A stretch of 33,238 bases of DNA from Lentzea flava (GTDB taxonomy: Bacteria > Actinomycetota > Actinomycetes > Mycobacteriales > Pseudonocardiaceae). The first letter of the stretch is position 1. Each line of letters begins with the position of its first letter. Under the pieces are notes generated by a model, which saw only the letters and a program-made list of their open reading frames with translations, did no database searches and was not told where the DNA came from. The position numbers and the translations under genes are program-made. The DNA lies in assembly GCF_014648475.1 (NCBI RefSeq), contig NZ_BMRE01000070.1, positions 1-33,238 of the forward strand, read 5' to 3'. Below are positions 13,959 to 23,193 of the stretch, in pieces.

Positions 13959-16900
13959 TCACGCGGACCCACCCCTCCACCGGTCACGCAGCGCAACGGC
14001 CGCCGCCAGCTCACCGGCGTACCCGCTGTGCGTCCGCTCGTAGAGGCTGACCGCCTCCTCCACAGCCGCCACCGCGTCGTCCTTCGAACCGAGCTCGCTC
14101 AGCAAGGTCGCGTGCCGCGTCAGCGCCAGCGCCAGATGCGGGCCGAACCGGTCGGGCGCGGCCGACGCGGCTTTCCGGTACAGCCTCACCGCCTCCGTGG
14201 TGGACGCCACGGCTTCGCCGGTCTCCTGCCGGGCCGACAGGCACAGCAGCGCGGCCCCCAGCCGGTACCCGTGTGCCCAGCTGTTGTGCTCCTCCAGCAG
14301 GCGGGCGAGCTCGACCGCCTCCTCTGCGCACTCGCGGGCCATCGTCAACGACCCCGCGTCCGCCGCGCGTTCGGACAGGGTGACCAGCGCCTCGGCGAGT
14401 TCGGGCCGGTACTCGGCCGGCTGGTCGGCCGCGAGCCCGACCAGGATCTTCACCGCCTGCTTGAGGTCGTCGAGCGCCTGCCGTTTGTCCCCGCGTGCCC
14501 GTGCCTTCTGCCTGCCGAGGTTCGCGAGCGCCACGCCGAGGTTCGCGCCCGGCCGGTCGCGCATGCGGCGCTGCAGCTCGCGCAGCCGCCGCTCGGCGTC
14601 CTGCGCCGTCTCGAACGCCTCACCGGCCTGGCCCAGCTCACCCAGCAGCTCGCTTTCGAGGATCAGGCTCTCGCACAACGACTGGGTGTGGTTGCGCAGC
14701 TTGTTCACCACCAGGCGCCGATACGCCAGCGTGGCGTCATGGGCAGCGGTCAGCGCCGCCTCTGTCAGTCCGGCCCGTGCCCTGGAGCGGGCGAGCCGCA
14801 GGTGCAGTGGCGCGTCCCGTTCCGGTCCAGGGGTGCCCTGCACGAACAGGTGGCCCACCAGCACCTCCTCCAGCCGCGCGACCGCGGGGTCGAGCCGCAG
14901 GTCGCGTTCGTGCGGAGCCGGCACCGCGGAACTCACCTTCTGCAGCAGCTCGGTGTCGGCCGTGCCGATCGCCGCGATGATCGCGGCCGCACCCGCCTTC
15001 ACCAGCAGCTCTGGCTCGTGCCACACCATCGGGTTCATGTGCAGCAGCGCGAGCCGCGGAAACCGTTGTGCCGCATGCGCCAGCACACCGACGGCTCGTG
15101 CCCGGAAGTCGCGGTCCAGCTGCCTCAGCACGCCGCGTGCCCACTCCGGGTCGACGCCGGCGCCGGGGTCGCCGTCGATGAGCGCCGCCGCGAGCAGGTC
15201 GTCGCGCAGGTGGCTCGCGCCGAGCGGGTCGAGCGTGTCCTGGTCGAGCGAGTAGTGGCGTTCGTAGGCCGCCAGCAGTGCGGGCCAGCCCTCCTGGTCG
15301 GTCAGTCCGAAGTGGAACGACAGCTCCCTGGCGTCCTGCATCCGCAGCGGTCGCAGCAGGGTGGCGAGGAAGACCAGCCTGGCCAGCGCGGTGCGATGGC
15401 CGGATTCCTTGCGCGTCAGGAAGTTGTGTTCGTGCCGGAGGATCACCTGTCTGGCTCGTGCCGACGGTGCCGGTTTCCGTTTGGTGAGCGCGTCGAGAAC
15501 GGTGGCGACGGCGACGGGTTCCGCGGCCTCGTCCGTCCTCGGCATGGTGGCCTTGGGCAGCAGCCTCGCCATGTCCAGCGACATCGTGGCCGCCAGCACC
15601 GCGATCGAACTCCGGTAGGTCTCGGGGTCGTTGCGCTTCGTGCGGCTTCCCGTGATCGGCTGGACACCGGTGTCCACCCCGCGGCCCTCGAGAGTGCGGA
15701 CGAGCGCCTGCCACCACGACCCCGCCTCCGCGCTGAGCAGCAGGACGCGGGTGCGCACCCGGTAGGCGGTGAGCGCGATCAGCATGTCGCGCAGGTGCCG
15801 GGGGTGCCACGTGTCGGCGCGGTCGACGACGAGGAGGATGCCTCGCCGGCCGGGCTCGGGTTTCGTGGTGTCGAGCCAGTGTGCGGCCTCGGGATCCTGC
15901 CGGCCCCGGTAGACCTGCCAGCCCTGCTCGGAGCTCGCCGCCGCGATCTGCGTGGCGAGCCGGACCCGCTGTTCCTCGGTCGTCCCGTGCAGCAGCCGCA
16001 CCATCGTGTGCTCGTCGTGGTCCAGCCAGGCGCGCAACCTCCCGGCCGCGTGGGCGTCGACGGGCACCGCGCTGAGCACCTTGCCGAGCAACGCGATCGG
16101 CTGACCGGCGCGGGCCCGGTCGTCGGTGTCGAACCTGACCGGCTGCAGCCAGAACCGGGCCGGCTCGCCCGCCGGTCCGTGCGTCCTGATCAGCACCGGC
16201 GAGGCCTGCACCGAGTCGCCCACGGCGTCGGGGATGTGGAAGACCCTGCCGTCGACCGTGCGCAGGCGCACCGGCCCCTTCTCCGGCGGGGTGAACCGGA
16301 ACTCCTCCTCGACGAGGACCCACCGGCCCTCGCTCTGCCCGTGCGCGGTCAGTTCGACGACCGGCGGAACGTGGTGGAGCAGGGCGATCGTGACCGCGCC
16401 CTCCTCGTGACCACCGAGCACGAGCGTGCCGCCCTTCCACCGCACGGCCAGCGTCCGGCGGGTGGCGTCGACCTCCTTGCCGTACGCCGCGGGCAGCAGC
16501 AAGGACCTCAGCAGGTGTTCCACGTCGCCGTCGGTGGGCGCGTCCGAGATCGAGTCCGGGCGCAGGTACTTGGCGTGCAGGACGAGGTGCCAGCCGTCCT
16601 CGCTCATCATCACGTCCCTGGGCAGCCGGTGCTTGGCCTCGGCGACCCAGCCGGCCACGCCGTCGCGGTACTCCACGGCCATCGCCTTGGTTCCGCTGCG
16701 CAGCAACGCACACGCCGCGGCGAATCCACCGTGCTCACCGGTGCAGGCACGCCAGTTGACGTCCTCCTCCAGCTGGAGCGCCGCGGAGATGTCGGTGTGG
16801 ACGTGCTTGATCACCGCCCGCAGCGAGCGCACGGTTCCGGCGTGGACCATCGCGTTCAGCCGTGCCCGCAACGGTTCCAGCAGATCCGGGCGCAGCGCCA

Positions 16901-17105
16901 CCACCCGCGGCTGCCGGGCACCGATCCACTCGCTGAACCAGAAGTCCGACTCGGCACCGACGTCGAGGTGCGGCAACACCTTCAACCGCACCGCACGCAC
17001 CAGTTCGATCTCGATGCGCGTGGCGACGCTCAGCACCACGGCCAGCTCGACGTCCGGTCGCAGCCGCGGCCGCGCCAGCTCCTCCTCCAGGCGGGCGAGG
17101 CTCAT
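13959..17105 (-). CDS. Giant protein with degenerate STAND-like NTPase core and TPR-like C-terminus
   Basis: 1048 residues from ATG 17105, overlapping the previous stop by ATGA. Residues 1-100 are a conserved-looking N-terminal segment (FSEWIGARQP). At 371-400 a strand-helix unit reads LLHGTTEEQRVRLATQIAAA: the P-loop position has lost the GKT motif. The following Walker B-like strand is kept (GILLVVDRADTWHPRHL, 422-438), followed by RVLLLSAEAGSWWQALVR (453-470), an arrangement typical of actinobacterial STAND NTPases. About 260 C-terminal residues form TPR-like helices (ALVTLSERAADAGSLTMARE). I infer a regulatory pseudo-NTPase or scaffold that recognises a trigger or partner. It may belong to the vWA-MoxR-associated (VMAP-like) group, but I cannot confirm the family. 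Confidence 0.82.
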   Translation of the reverse strand: MSLARLEEELARPRLRPDVELAVVLSVATRIEIELVRAVRLKVLPHLDVGAESDFWFSEWIGARQPRVVALRPDLLEPLRARLNAMVHAGTVRSLRAVIKHVHTDISAALQLEEDVNWRACTGEHGGFAAACALLRSGTKAMAVEYRDGVAGWVAEAKHRLPRDVMMSEDGWHLVLHAKYLRPDSISDAPTDGDVEHLLRSLLLPAAYGKEVDATRRTLAVRWKGGTLVLGGHEEGAVTIALLHHVPPVVELTAHGQSEGRWVLVEEEFRFTPPEKGPVRLRTVDGRVFHIPDAVGDSVQASPVLIRTHGPAGEPARFWLQPVRFDTDDRARAGQPIALLGKVLSAVPVDAHAAGRLRAWLDHDEHTMVRLLHGTTEEQRVRLATQIAAASSEQGWQVYRGRQDPEAAHWLDTTKPEPGRRGILLVVDRADTWHPRHLRDMLIALTAYRVRTRVLLLSAEAGSWWQALVRTLEGRGVDTGVQPITGSRTKRNDPETYRSSIAVLAATMSLDMARLLPKATMPRTDEAAEPVAVATVLDALTKRKPAPSARARQVILRHEHNFLTRKESGHRTALARLVFLATLLRPLRMQDARELSFHFGLTDQEGWPALLAAYERHYSLDQDTLDPLGASHLRDDLLAAALIDGDPGAGVDPEWARGVLRQLDRDFRARAVGVLAHAAQRFPRLALLHMNPMVWHEPELLVKAGAAAIIAAIGTADTELLQKVSSAVPAPHERDLRLDPAVARLEEVLVGHLFVQGTPGPERDAPLHLRLARSRARAGLTEAALTAAHDATLAYRRLVVNKLRNHTQSLCESLILESELLGELGQAGEAFETAQDAERRLRELQRRMRDRPGANLGVALANLGRQKARARGDKRQALDDLKQAVKILVGLAADQPAEYRPELAEALVTLSERAADAGSLTMARECAEEAVELARLLEEHNSWAHGYRLGAALLCLSARQETGEAVASTTEAVRLYRKAASAAPDRFGPHLALALTRHATLLSELGSKDDAVAAVEEAVSLYERTHSGYAGELAAAVALRDRWRGGSA

Positions 17106-18076
17106 GCGACCCTCTCCAGCGCCGAACGGACGGTGCCGACGGTCGTGCCGCGGTCCCAGCACACCAGGGGCATCAGGCGGGTGAGCCAGCGGGACCACCG
17201 GTCGGGCGGGAACGGCACCAGCCCGGCCACGCGGCACTCGCGTTGCCGCAACCAGGCGACGTAGTACTCCCACTCCTCCCGCTCGGCCCGGCCCTGCAGG
17301 ACGTCGAACGCGGACAGCACCAGCACCGCCCTGCGCGGAGCGGGATGCGAATGCCCCCGGCGCGGCCACAGCGGCGTGGAGCTGAACACGCTCACGTCGG
17401 TGAGGGCGGCACCCACGACGTTGCGCACGACACGGGCGAGTTCCCACTGATCGCGCCAGAACAACGACATCGCTTCCGAGTCCTCGATCAGCACGTGCGC
17501 ACCGCAGCGCAACGTCGGCTGCGGCAGCCGGGGCAGCGAGGTGACCGCCCGGCCCGCGGCCACCTCGTCGATCAGCGCGTCGACGTCCACCTCGTCGCCG
17601 GGCAACCGCTGTGTCATCAGCGACTGCACCATCGCCGCCGTGGACGCCCTGCGCAGCAACGGTTCGAACGGAGGCTTGCGGCGCAGCTGCTCGACCGTCG
17701 TGCGTTCGAGCATCGCGACGTTCTCGTCCTCCCAGACGAGCGTCGGTTTCGCGACCTCGACCCACGACTCCCGCAACCCGACCAGCGGACCGCGTCCGGT
17801 GTCGTCCTCCGCGTCGTCGAACCGCGGTGGTTCCGGGCGCTCCGGGTGCTCGCCGAACGGCACGTCGCTGCTGGCGGGCGGCAGCACCGGCGTCACGGGC
17901 TCGTCCTGTTGTGCCGTCGGCACTTCCCTGCTCGTGATCTTCTCGACCGGCACGGGCTCGGTGATGCCGAGCATGCGCGCGACGGTGCCCACCACGTCCG
18001 GATCAGGTGGCTCACCGGGCGGGGTGACCGCGGCGACGGCGCGAACCAGATCGCCGAGCCAGGCCGCGGGTCTCAC
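17102..18076 (-). CDS. Degenerate vWA-like partner of the MoxR ATPase (SAV_2336-like)
   Basis: 324 residues from GTG 18076, overlapping the MoxR stop by GTGA. The N-terminal 170 residues are low-complexity and proline/acid rich. The C-terminal 150 form an alpha/beta fold starting LRCGAHVLIEDSEAMSLFWR, with strands ALTDVSVFSS and RRAVLVLSAFDVL, and end in SRWLTRLMPLVCWDRG. The first motif sits where a vWA MIDAS (DxSxS) belongs but lacks the full pattern, so metal binding is doubtful. MoxR ATPases usually work with a vWA protein encoded next door, and this gene fills that place. The resemblance to SAV_2336-type proteins is from memory. Confidence 0.72.
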   Translation of the reverse strand: MRPAAWLGDLVRAVAAVTPPGEPPDPDVVGTVARMLGITEPVPVEKITSREVPTAQQDEPVTPVLPPASSDVPFGEHPERPEPPRFDDAEDDTGRGPLVGLRESWVEVAKPTLVWEDENVAMLERTTVEQLRRKPPFEPLLRRASTAAMVQSLMTQRLPGDEVDVDALIDEVAAGRAVTSLPRLPQPTLRCGAHVLIEDSEAMSLFWRDQWELARVVRNVVGAALTDVSVFSSTPLWPRRGHSHPAPRRAVLVLSAFDVLQGRAEREEWEYYVAWLRQRECRVAGLVPFPPDRWSRWLTRLMPLVCWDRGTTVGTVRSALERVA

Positions 18077-18981
18077 CGCGGCCACCCCTGCACGTCGTCG
18101 GACCGCGTGTCCTTCTCGAAGATCATCTTGATGATGTCCTTCATGTGGGAGTGCTCCGGCGTGGTGATGTTCTCGCCGATGCAGGCCTTGATCGCGTCGA
18201 TGAACTCGGCGGTGCTCGGTTGCCTGCGCTGCTCGTCCCGTGCGGTGTTGCGCGCCTCCTTGAGCTGCGAGATCAGGTAGGGCAGCGGGTAGTCGCTGTC
18301 CTTCGGCGCGTGGTTGCCCGCGATGGTCTCCAGCATCTCGTCGTCGTGGTCGTCGAGCCGGTGCACGACGCACCGCCGCTCGAACGCGGGCGGCAGCTCA
18401 CGCTCCTCGTTCGAGGTGATGACGATCAGGCTCTGCGGCGTGGACGTCTCGTGCACGTCCGGTGCCCCGTCGAGGTCCGTCACGGTGAAGTACCGGTCCG
18501 CCAACGGGATCAGCAGGCTGTTCGGCACGTCCGGGTCGGCCTTGTCGATCTCGTCGATCAGCACGATCGCGCCGTGGTCCGCCCGGCTGGAGTTCCAGTC
18601 CGCGTACGGTTCCGTCGCCCGGACGTGGCCGAGTGCGCTCGCCCGGTCGAACGCCCACCACAGCGCGCCGGGCATGACGTAGTGCCTGTCGGCTTTCACC
18701 CCGGTCCGCGTCTGCGCGTCGCTCAGCCTGCGCACGCTGTCGAACGACCACAGCAGGTCGCGTGCGGTGGTCCTGGCGGTGATCACGTGCTCGTAGTAGC
18801 GCAGGTCGTCGCGCGCGGCGATGAACTTGGCCAGCGACGACTTCCCCGACCCCGGCGCGCCGAACAGCAGCAGGGGACGCGCGGTGGCCCGCGCCACCCG
18901 CACGGCGAGGGCGAGGACGTCCGGGCACACGTACTGATGGCCCTGCAGCTGAATCTGCGCGGCTCCCGCACTGAGGGTCAT
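18073..18981 (-). CDS. MoxR-type AAA+ ATPase
   Basis: 302 residues. Walker A is GAPGSGKS (41-48), Walker B is AIVLIDEIDKAD (138-149, D143-E144), sensor 1 is LIVITSNEERELPPAF, and the arginine-finger region is FERRC. Start ATG 18981 overlaps the TIR stop by ATGA. MoxR proteins are chaperone-like remodelling ATPases that act with vWA proteins; in prokaryotic conflict systems they form the switch of the vWA-MoxR module. The downstream gene is the vWA-like partner, followed by the STAND-like scaffold. It is cytoplasmic, without membrane segments. Confidence 0.9.
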   Translation of the reverse strand: MTLSAGAAQIQLQGHQYVCPDVLALAVRVARATARPLLLFGAPGSGKSSLAKFIAARDDLRYYEHVITARTTARDLLWSFDSVRRLSDAQTRTGVKADRHYVMPGALWWAFDRASALGHVRATEPYADWNSSRADHGAIVLIDEIDKADPDVPNSLLIPLADRYFTVTDLDGAPDVHETSTPQSLIVITSNEERELPPAFERRCVVHRLDDHDDEMLETIAGNHAPKDSDYPLPYLISQLKEARNTARDEQRRQPSTAEFIDAIKACIGENITTPEHSHMKDIIKMIFEKDTRSDDVQGWPR

Positions 18982-20252
18982 GCGCTCTCTCCCTGATGCT
19001 TGATGTCGAGGTGCCAGCAGATCTCCCGGATCACCTGGTTCGCTCTGGCCTCGTCGGCGCGCGGCAGCCGCGTCCGGTAGTAGGTCGGCGTGCCGAGCTC
19101 GGAGTCGAACTGCTCCTTCTCCGGATCGACGGTCGGACCGATCACCAGCACGACCACGACGTTCGGCCACTGGTTGTGCACGTGCCGCACGCCGTCGAGC
19201 CGGTCCGACTCGTCTCTGCCCGCTTCGAGCACGATGTACTTGGTGCGGTCCAGTTCGCGCGCCCAGTAGTCCAGTTGCTCGTCCAGGTCGGTGCTCAGCT
19301 CCTGAGACCTCTCGGCACCGGTGGGAATCTGCCCGAACTCCCAGACGTCGCAGGTGTGCTCGTCCCAGTGCGTTGCCCTGCGCACCAGCGCCTTGCCGGT
19401 CTCGCACGTGATCGCGCCGCGCGCGGAGGCGTCGGCGATGGTGCCGAGCACCCCGACCCGCCTGCTCGCCCCGGCCGGCGGCACGATCGGTGCCGCGTCC
19501 TCCAACGGGATCCAGCTCGGCGCGATCAGCCTCACCAGTCGCTTGAGCGCGGCCGGGTTCTGCTTGCCGAGGAAGTAGTCCTTGGCATCGACGAACATCT
19601 GCCGCACGCACGGCTCCAGCTTCGCCTTCAGCAGCAGGTGCGCCAGCACCTCCCTCGCCAGCAGCGGTGGTGGGTGCGGCTCCTCGACGAACCAGGTGGT
19701 GAGGTCGATGATCTCGTCCAGGTCCTCCGGCAGGTGCTCGGCCACCATCTGCACCAACCGCATCTCGTCGGCGCGCAGCAGCCCCAGCTCGACGCTGGAC
19801 ATCAGGTCGAGCAGCTCGGCGAGGAACGCCTCGACGCCGGGCTGGTTCTCGACCACGGAGTGCTGCTTGTTCTCGACCAGTTCGACGAACACCTCGTTGC
19901 CGTGGTCGCGCACGTCCTGCCTGGTCAGTCCGATGAGGACGGTGATGATGCGGTAGTGCCGCTCCTTCGGCTGCCCCTCCATGAGGTTGGCCTCTTTGTA
20001 GATCCACGGACGGCCCAGAGCGCGCTTGTCCAGCAGGATGATGCCGACGTGGCTCTTGTTGATGGCGTCGGCGATGTCCTTGCGCCACGCGTCGCCTTGA
20101 CGAAGCTTCTTCTTGTCGGCCCACACCCGGATGGCCCTGGGCGGGAGATCGGTGATCAGCCGGGTGAGCAGCTGGTGGGCGAGACCGCCCTCGAATCCCT
20201 TCGTGCTGTGGCTGATGAAGACGTCCCACAGGGCGCCCTTGCGTCGTCTCAC
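18978..20252 (-). CDS. TIR-domain protein, probable NADase effector
   Basis: 424 residues from GTG 20252, overlapping the upstream stop by GTGA; the open frame further upstream belongs to the wrong context. The TIR domain spans about 9-140: WDVFISHST (9-17), RVWADKKKLRQGDAWRKDI (42-60), HVGIILLDKRAL (68-79) and RPWIYKEANLM (81-91). E87 sits at the position of the catalytic glutamate of bacterial TIR NADases. Helical residues follow (about 150-290), then an alpha/beta C-terminal domain that I do not recognise (GVLGTIADASARGAITCETG). Bacterial TIR proteins deplete NAD+ or make signalling nucleotides during phage defence. This is the most likely effector of the operon. Confidence 0.88.
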   Translation of the reverse strand: MRRRKGALWDVFISHSTKGFEGGLAHQLLTRLITDLPPRAIRVWADKKKLRQGDAWRKDIADAINKSHVGIILLDKRALGRPWIYKEANLMEGQPKERHYRIITVLIGLTRQDVRDHGNEVFVELVENKQHSVVENQPGVEAFLAELLDLMSSVELGLLRADEMRLVQMVAEHLPEDLDEIIDLTTWFVEEPHPPPLLAREVLAHLLLKAKLEPCVRQMFVDAKDYFLGKQNPAALKRLVRLIAPSWIPLEDAAPIVPPAGASRRVGVLGTIADASARGAITCETGKALVRRATHWDEHTCDVWEFGQIPTGAERSQELSTDLDEQLDYWARELDRTKYIVLEAGRDESDRLDGVRHVHNQWPNVVVVLVIGPTVDPEKEQFDSELGTPTYYRTRLPRADEARANQVIREICWHLDIKHQGESA

Positions 20253-22123
20253 CGCTGGTCCTTTCCCTGTGCCGAGGCGTGCTGCGTGTGCCAGTCGGCG
20301 TTCTGCAGTTCCAGCACGCGCTCGCACTCGACGACGAACCGGGCCTGCGCCGCCAGGTCCTTGCGCGAGGGCAGGGACCGCTGCAGGCGGTGCAGGTCGC
20401 TGGCCGTGCGCCGGTAGCTCGCGATCATGAGCTGGTAGCCGGACTGCGACACGTGGGCGGTGATCGCGCCCGCGATCGTCGTGCAGACGCCCGCCCAGAC
20501 CACGACGCCGCCGTAGAGGGCGGCGACGGCCGACAGCACGACGGAGATCAGGCCGAAGGCCAGCTCCGCCTGTTCGGCCAGGCGCAGTTTCCTCTCGTAA
20601 CGGTCAGCCGCGACTTCGTGGTATCGGATCTGCCCGTCCACGCGGCTCGCGGAGAACGTGGCGGCGTCGGTGATGTCGGGCGGGCGTTTCGGCGACCTGG
20701 TCACGGTGTGCGGGCCGATCTCGGCCATTCGCTCCCGCAGGGCCTCGGCGGTGCCCGCCCCCGCCAGGTAGGCGCAGGCAGCGGACTTCAGCGTTTCCGA
20801 TCTGTGCCGTGCCGACGTCCAGGCCTGGCGTGCCGCGGGTTCGCGCCACTGCCGCACGTACGTGCCGGCGGAGACGATCGCGGCCGTGAGTCCGGCGGTC
20901 AGTCCGGTCGCCCACTCCGCCACGGTGGTCAGCTGGGCGGAGAGCACCGCTCCCACCGCACCGGCGATCAACGCGATGAGGGTGAAACGCCGGTAGTGCA
21001 CCGCTTTGCGCTTGGCCGCGTCAGCTGCGGCGGACCAGTGCGCGTGCCGCTGCCAGACCTGGTCGACGAGCGCGTGGTCCGTCGGTGGCCGGGCCGGCTC
21101 GGGTTCCAGCGCGGCCGCGGACGTGTGGGCCACGCCCTGTTCGGCACGCCAGCGCCGGGCCAGTGGCGGGTCCAGGTCCTTGAAACCCTTGTTCTCCAGG
21201 TACTCCACGGCGTAGGCGGCGAGGGAGGGCGGCACGGCGAGGTCGGGCAGCCACGCCGGGGCCTGCCGGTGCACCGACTCGATGTCCTGCGACTCCACGA
21301 TCTCCGCCAGCTGGAGGAGGCGTTGGTGCACCGGGCCGTTGCCGTACAGCACGCCCGGCAGGTCGCGCTGGATCGGCACGGGGGCGTTGTTCGGCAGGTC
21401 GCGCTGGACGGGCACCGGCGCGACAGCCACCTGCACCGGGATCTCCTCGGTGATCGGCTCCTCCAGGTGGTGGCTGGTCTCCGCGGTGACGTCGACGCGC
21501 AGCCGGCCCGGTTGGGGTTCCACCGAGTCGTGCGGGCGTTCGGACAGGAAGATCAGCCGGGGCAGGTTCGGCTTGTCGGCGTCGGTCTTCTCGTACGTCG
21601 AGAACGTCCAGGTGGTGGCGGGCAGCAGTTCCCGCAGCCGCCACACCACGGCCAGCCGCTGCTCGTCCGGCACGCCGATGACGCTGAACGTGCCGGAGGG
21701 GCGGGACCGCGCCAGGGAGGCGATCGGGGCGACCAGTGCATCGTCCACATCGGACTCAGCCGGTGCGCCGAACAGGGCGGCGGACAGCGCGGGCAGCTGG
21801 TCGCTGGGTGGCGCGGTGTCGAGCCAGCCGTCCTCCCACCTGGTCATCGACGGCACCACCAGTGCGATGATCTCCTTGGAGCCGACGAGGGCGTGGGCGA
21901 GGTTGCGGCCCGCGTCGCCCGCCTTGCCCGCGCGGCGCAGCACCGCGGCCGTGCCGTCGGGGAACTCCAGGTGGCTGAACGAGATCGCGGGCGCGGCGCC
22001 GAACAACCTGGTGTGCTGGCGGAGCTTCTCGTGCCAGTCCAGCGTGGCGCCGCGGTCCAGCGAGCTCGCGACGGGGCCCATGCCCGAGGTGCCGGTGAAC
22101 GCGAAGACGACCTGGTCGATCAT
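20249..22123 (-). CDS. GAP1-like protein fused to SLATT/DUF4231-like membrane domains
   Basis: 624 residues from ATG 22123 (ATGA overlap). The N-terminal 200 residues resemble the GTPase-associated protein 1 N-domain: MIDQVVFAFTGTSGMGPVAS, FSHLEFPDGTAAVLRRAG (49-66), NLAHALVG. A linker holds a near-perfect tandem repeat, VPVQRDLP / VPIQRDLP (237-255). Two pairs of membrane helices follow (380-420 and 522-557), each in the style of SLATT/DUF4231 two-TM modules. The end, ARFVVECERVLELQNADWHT (594-613), matches the closing motif of DUF4231. SLATT domains are proposed pore-forming effectors of nucleotide-activated conflict systems. It is directly downstream of the zinc-ribbon GTPase, as expected for a GTPase-GAP1 pair. 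The family assignment is by memory and motif only. Confidence 0.72.
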   Translation of the reverse strand: MIDQVVFAFTGTSGMGPVASSLDRGATLDWHEKLRQHTRLFGAAPAISFSHLEFPDGTAAVLRRAGKAGDAGRNLAHALVGSKEIIALVVPSMTRWEDGWLDTAPPSDQLPALSAALFGAPAESDVDDALVAPIASLARSRPSGTFSVIGVPDEQRLAVVWRLRELLPATTWTFSTYEKTDADKPNLPRLIFLSERPHDSVEPQPGRLRVDVTAETSHHLEEPITEEIPVQVAVAPVPVQRDLPNNAPVPIQRDLPGVLYGNGPVHQRLLQLAEIVESQDIESVHRQAPAWLPDLAVPPSLAAYAVEYLENKGFKDLDPPLARRWRAEQGVAHTSAAALEPEPARPPTDHALVDQVWQRHAHWSAAADAAKRKAVHYRRFTLIALIAGAVGAVLSAQLTTVAEWATGLTAGLTAAIVSAGTYVRQWREPAARQAWTSARHRSETLKSAACAYLAGAGTAEALRERMAEIGPHTVTRSPKRPPDITDAATFSASRVDGQIRYHEVAADRYERKLRLAEQAELAFGLISVVLSAVAALYGGVVVWAGVCTTIAGAITAHVSQSGYQLMIASYRRTASDLHRLQRSLPSRKDLAAQARFVVECERVLELQNADWHTQHASAQGKDQR

Positions 22124-23193
22124 GTGCCAACCTCCACGGCTTCCGGGTGGTCGACGAGCCCGATCATCGCCATCAGCGCCAGCAGCGGGCGCAGGACGCG
22201 GGCGGGGCGGACACCGCGCGGGTACTGGTTGTTGAGGTCCACGGCGACGCCGGTCGCGGACACGACGTGCAGGGTGCCCCTGCGGAACTTCTCGTAGGTG
22301 TCGAGCATCGGCTGGGCGTCGTAGCGGTCGAGGAACGCGTACACGTCCCTGCTCTCCGCGCGGAACTGGGCCGCGGACAGGGGTTCCCGCGCGTCGTCGA
22401 GCCGGATCCAGTGGTCTACCGGGTGCTGGTAGCGCAGCTCGTCGGCCTTGGTGAGCACCATGACGACCGGCAGGTCGGCCATGTCCTTGCGTTGCGCCAG
22501 GCGTTGCAGGGCGCCCGCGAACGCCGGGTTGACGTTGCGCTCGGGCGATCCGTACAACGACGGCACCGCCTCCGCCGGGTGGTCGACGAACATCAACGCG
22601 GTCGCGCCGAGCACGAACTGGCCGCCGAGCCCCTGCGCGCCCGACCGCACGAAGTCCTCGCCTGCCACGTCGAAGAACACCACCGGCCTCGTCGTGCCCG
22701 CGCTCGTCCTGACCAGGAGGTACGTGGTGAACTCCTCCTTGAGGTCCTCCGTGGCCTCCAGCTTGTTGCCGCGCATCAGCTCGTTGATCTCCAGCTGGAA
22801 CGCCATGTGCCGCAACTCGTCCGCGGGCTCGAACGCCAGGCCGTGGTGGCGCAGGTCGCCGCGCAACGCCGCGTGGATCATCGTGGCCAGCAGGTGGGTC
22901 TTGCCGGACTCGCCGCGGCCGACCAGGCCGATGATGATCGGCTCGCCGTGGTCGCGGTAGGAGATCGGCAGGTAGTGCTCGCGGTTTTCCCTGCTGGGGT
23001 TGGGACACTGCACGTAACAGCGCGCCCGCCGGTCGCTGCGCTTGACCGGGTTGTGGATGTTCGACAGGTCCGCGCGCACCCACCGGGCACCGCTGCTGTC
23101 GGTGACCCGCCGGTACAGCTCCTCCTCCCGCCAGGTGAAGGGCTCCAGGCAGATCGGGCACGTCACGCGCTTCGATTCCGTCGGCGCTGTCAC
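22120..23193 (-). CDS. Zinc-ribbon P-loop GTPase (GTPase-associated system type)
   Basis: 357 residues from GTG 23193 (GTGA overlap). The N-terminal zinc ribbon is C12-P-I-C15 with C59-Y-V-Q-C63. The G domain has P-loop GRGESGKT (92-99), switch II/G3 VVFFDVAGEDF (171-181, D175 and G178), and G4 LTKAD (247-251), all suited to GTP binding. The long insert between G1 and G3 and the lack of membrane helices fit the GTPases that centre the 'GTPase-associated' conflict modules. A GAP1-like partner follows directly and a pseudokinase precedes it. The family is inferred from motif order and neighbourhood. Confidence 0.85.
   Translation of the reverse strand: MTAPTESKRVTCPICLEPFTWREEELYRRVTDSSGARWVRADLSNIHNPVKRSDRRARCYVQCPNPSRENREHYLPISYRDHGEPIIIGLVGRGESGKTHLLATMIHAALRGDLRHHGLAFEPADELRHMAFQLEINELMRGNKLEATEDLKEEFTTYLLVRTSAGTTRPVVFFDVAGEDFVRSGAQGLGGQFVLGATALMFVDHPAEAVPSLYGSPERNVNPAFAGALQRLAQRKDMADLPVVMVLTKADELRYQHPVDHWIRLDDAREPLSAAQFRAESRDVYAFLDRYDAQPMLDTYEKFRRGTLHVVSATGVAVDLNNQYPRGVRPARVLRPLLALMAMIGLVDHPEAVEVGT

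Noticed and set aside
14028..17264. 1078-codon open frame on the plus strand
   Set aside because: It is the antisense of the giant TPR/STAND-like gene. The translation is Arg/Gln/His-rich and typical of GC-rich shadows, without any domain.
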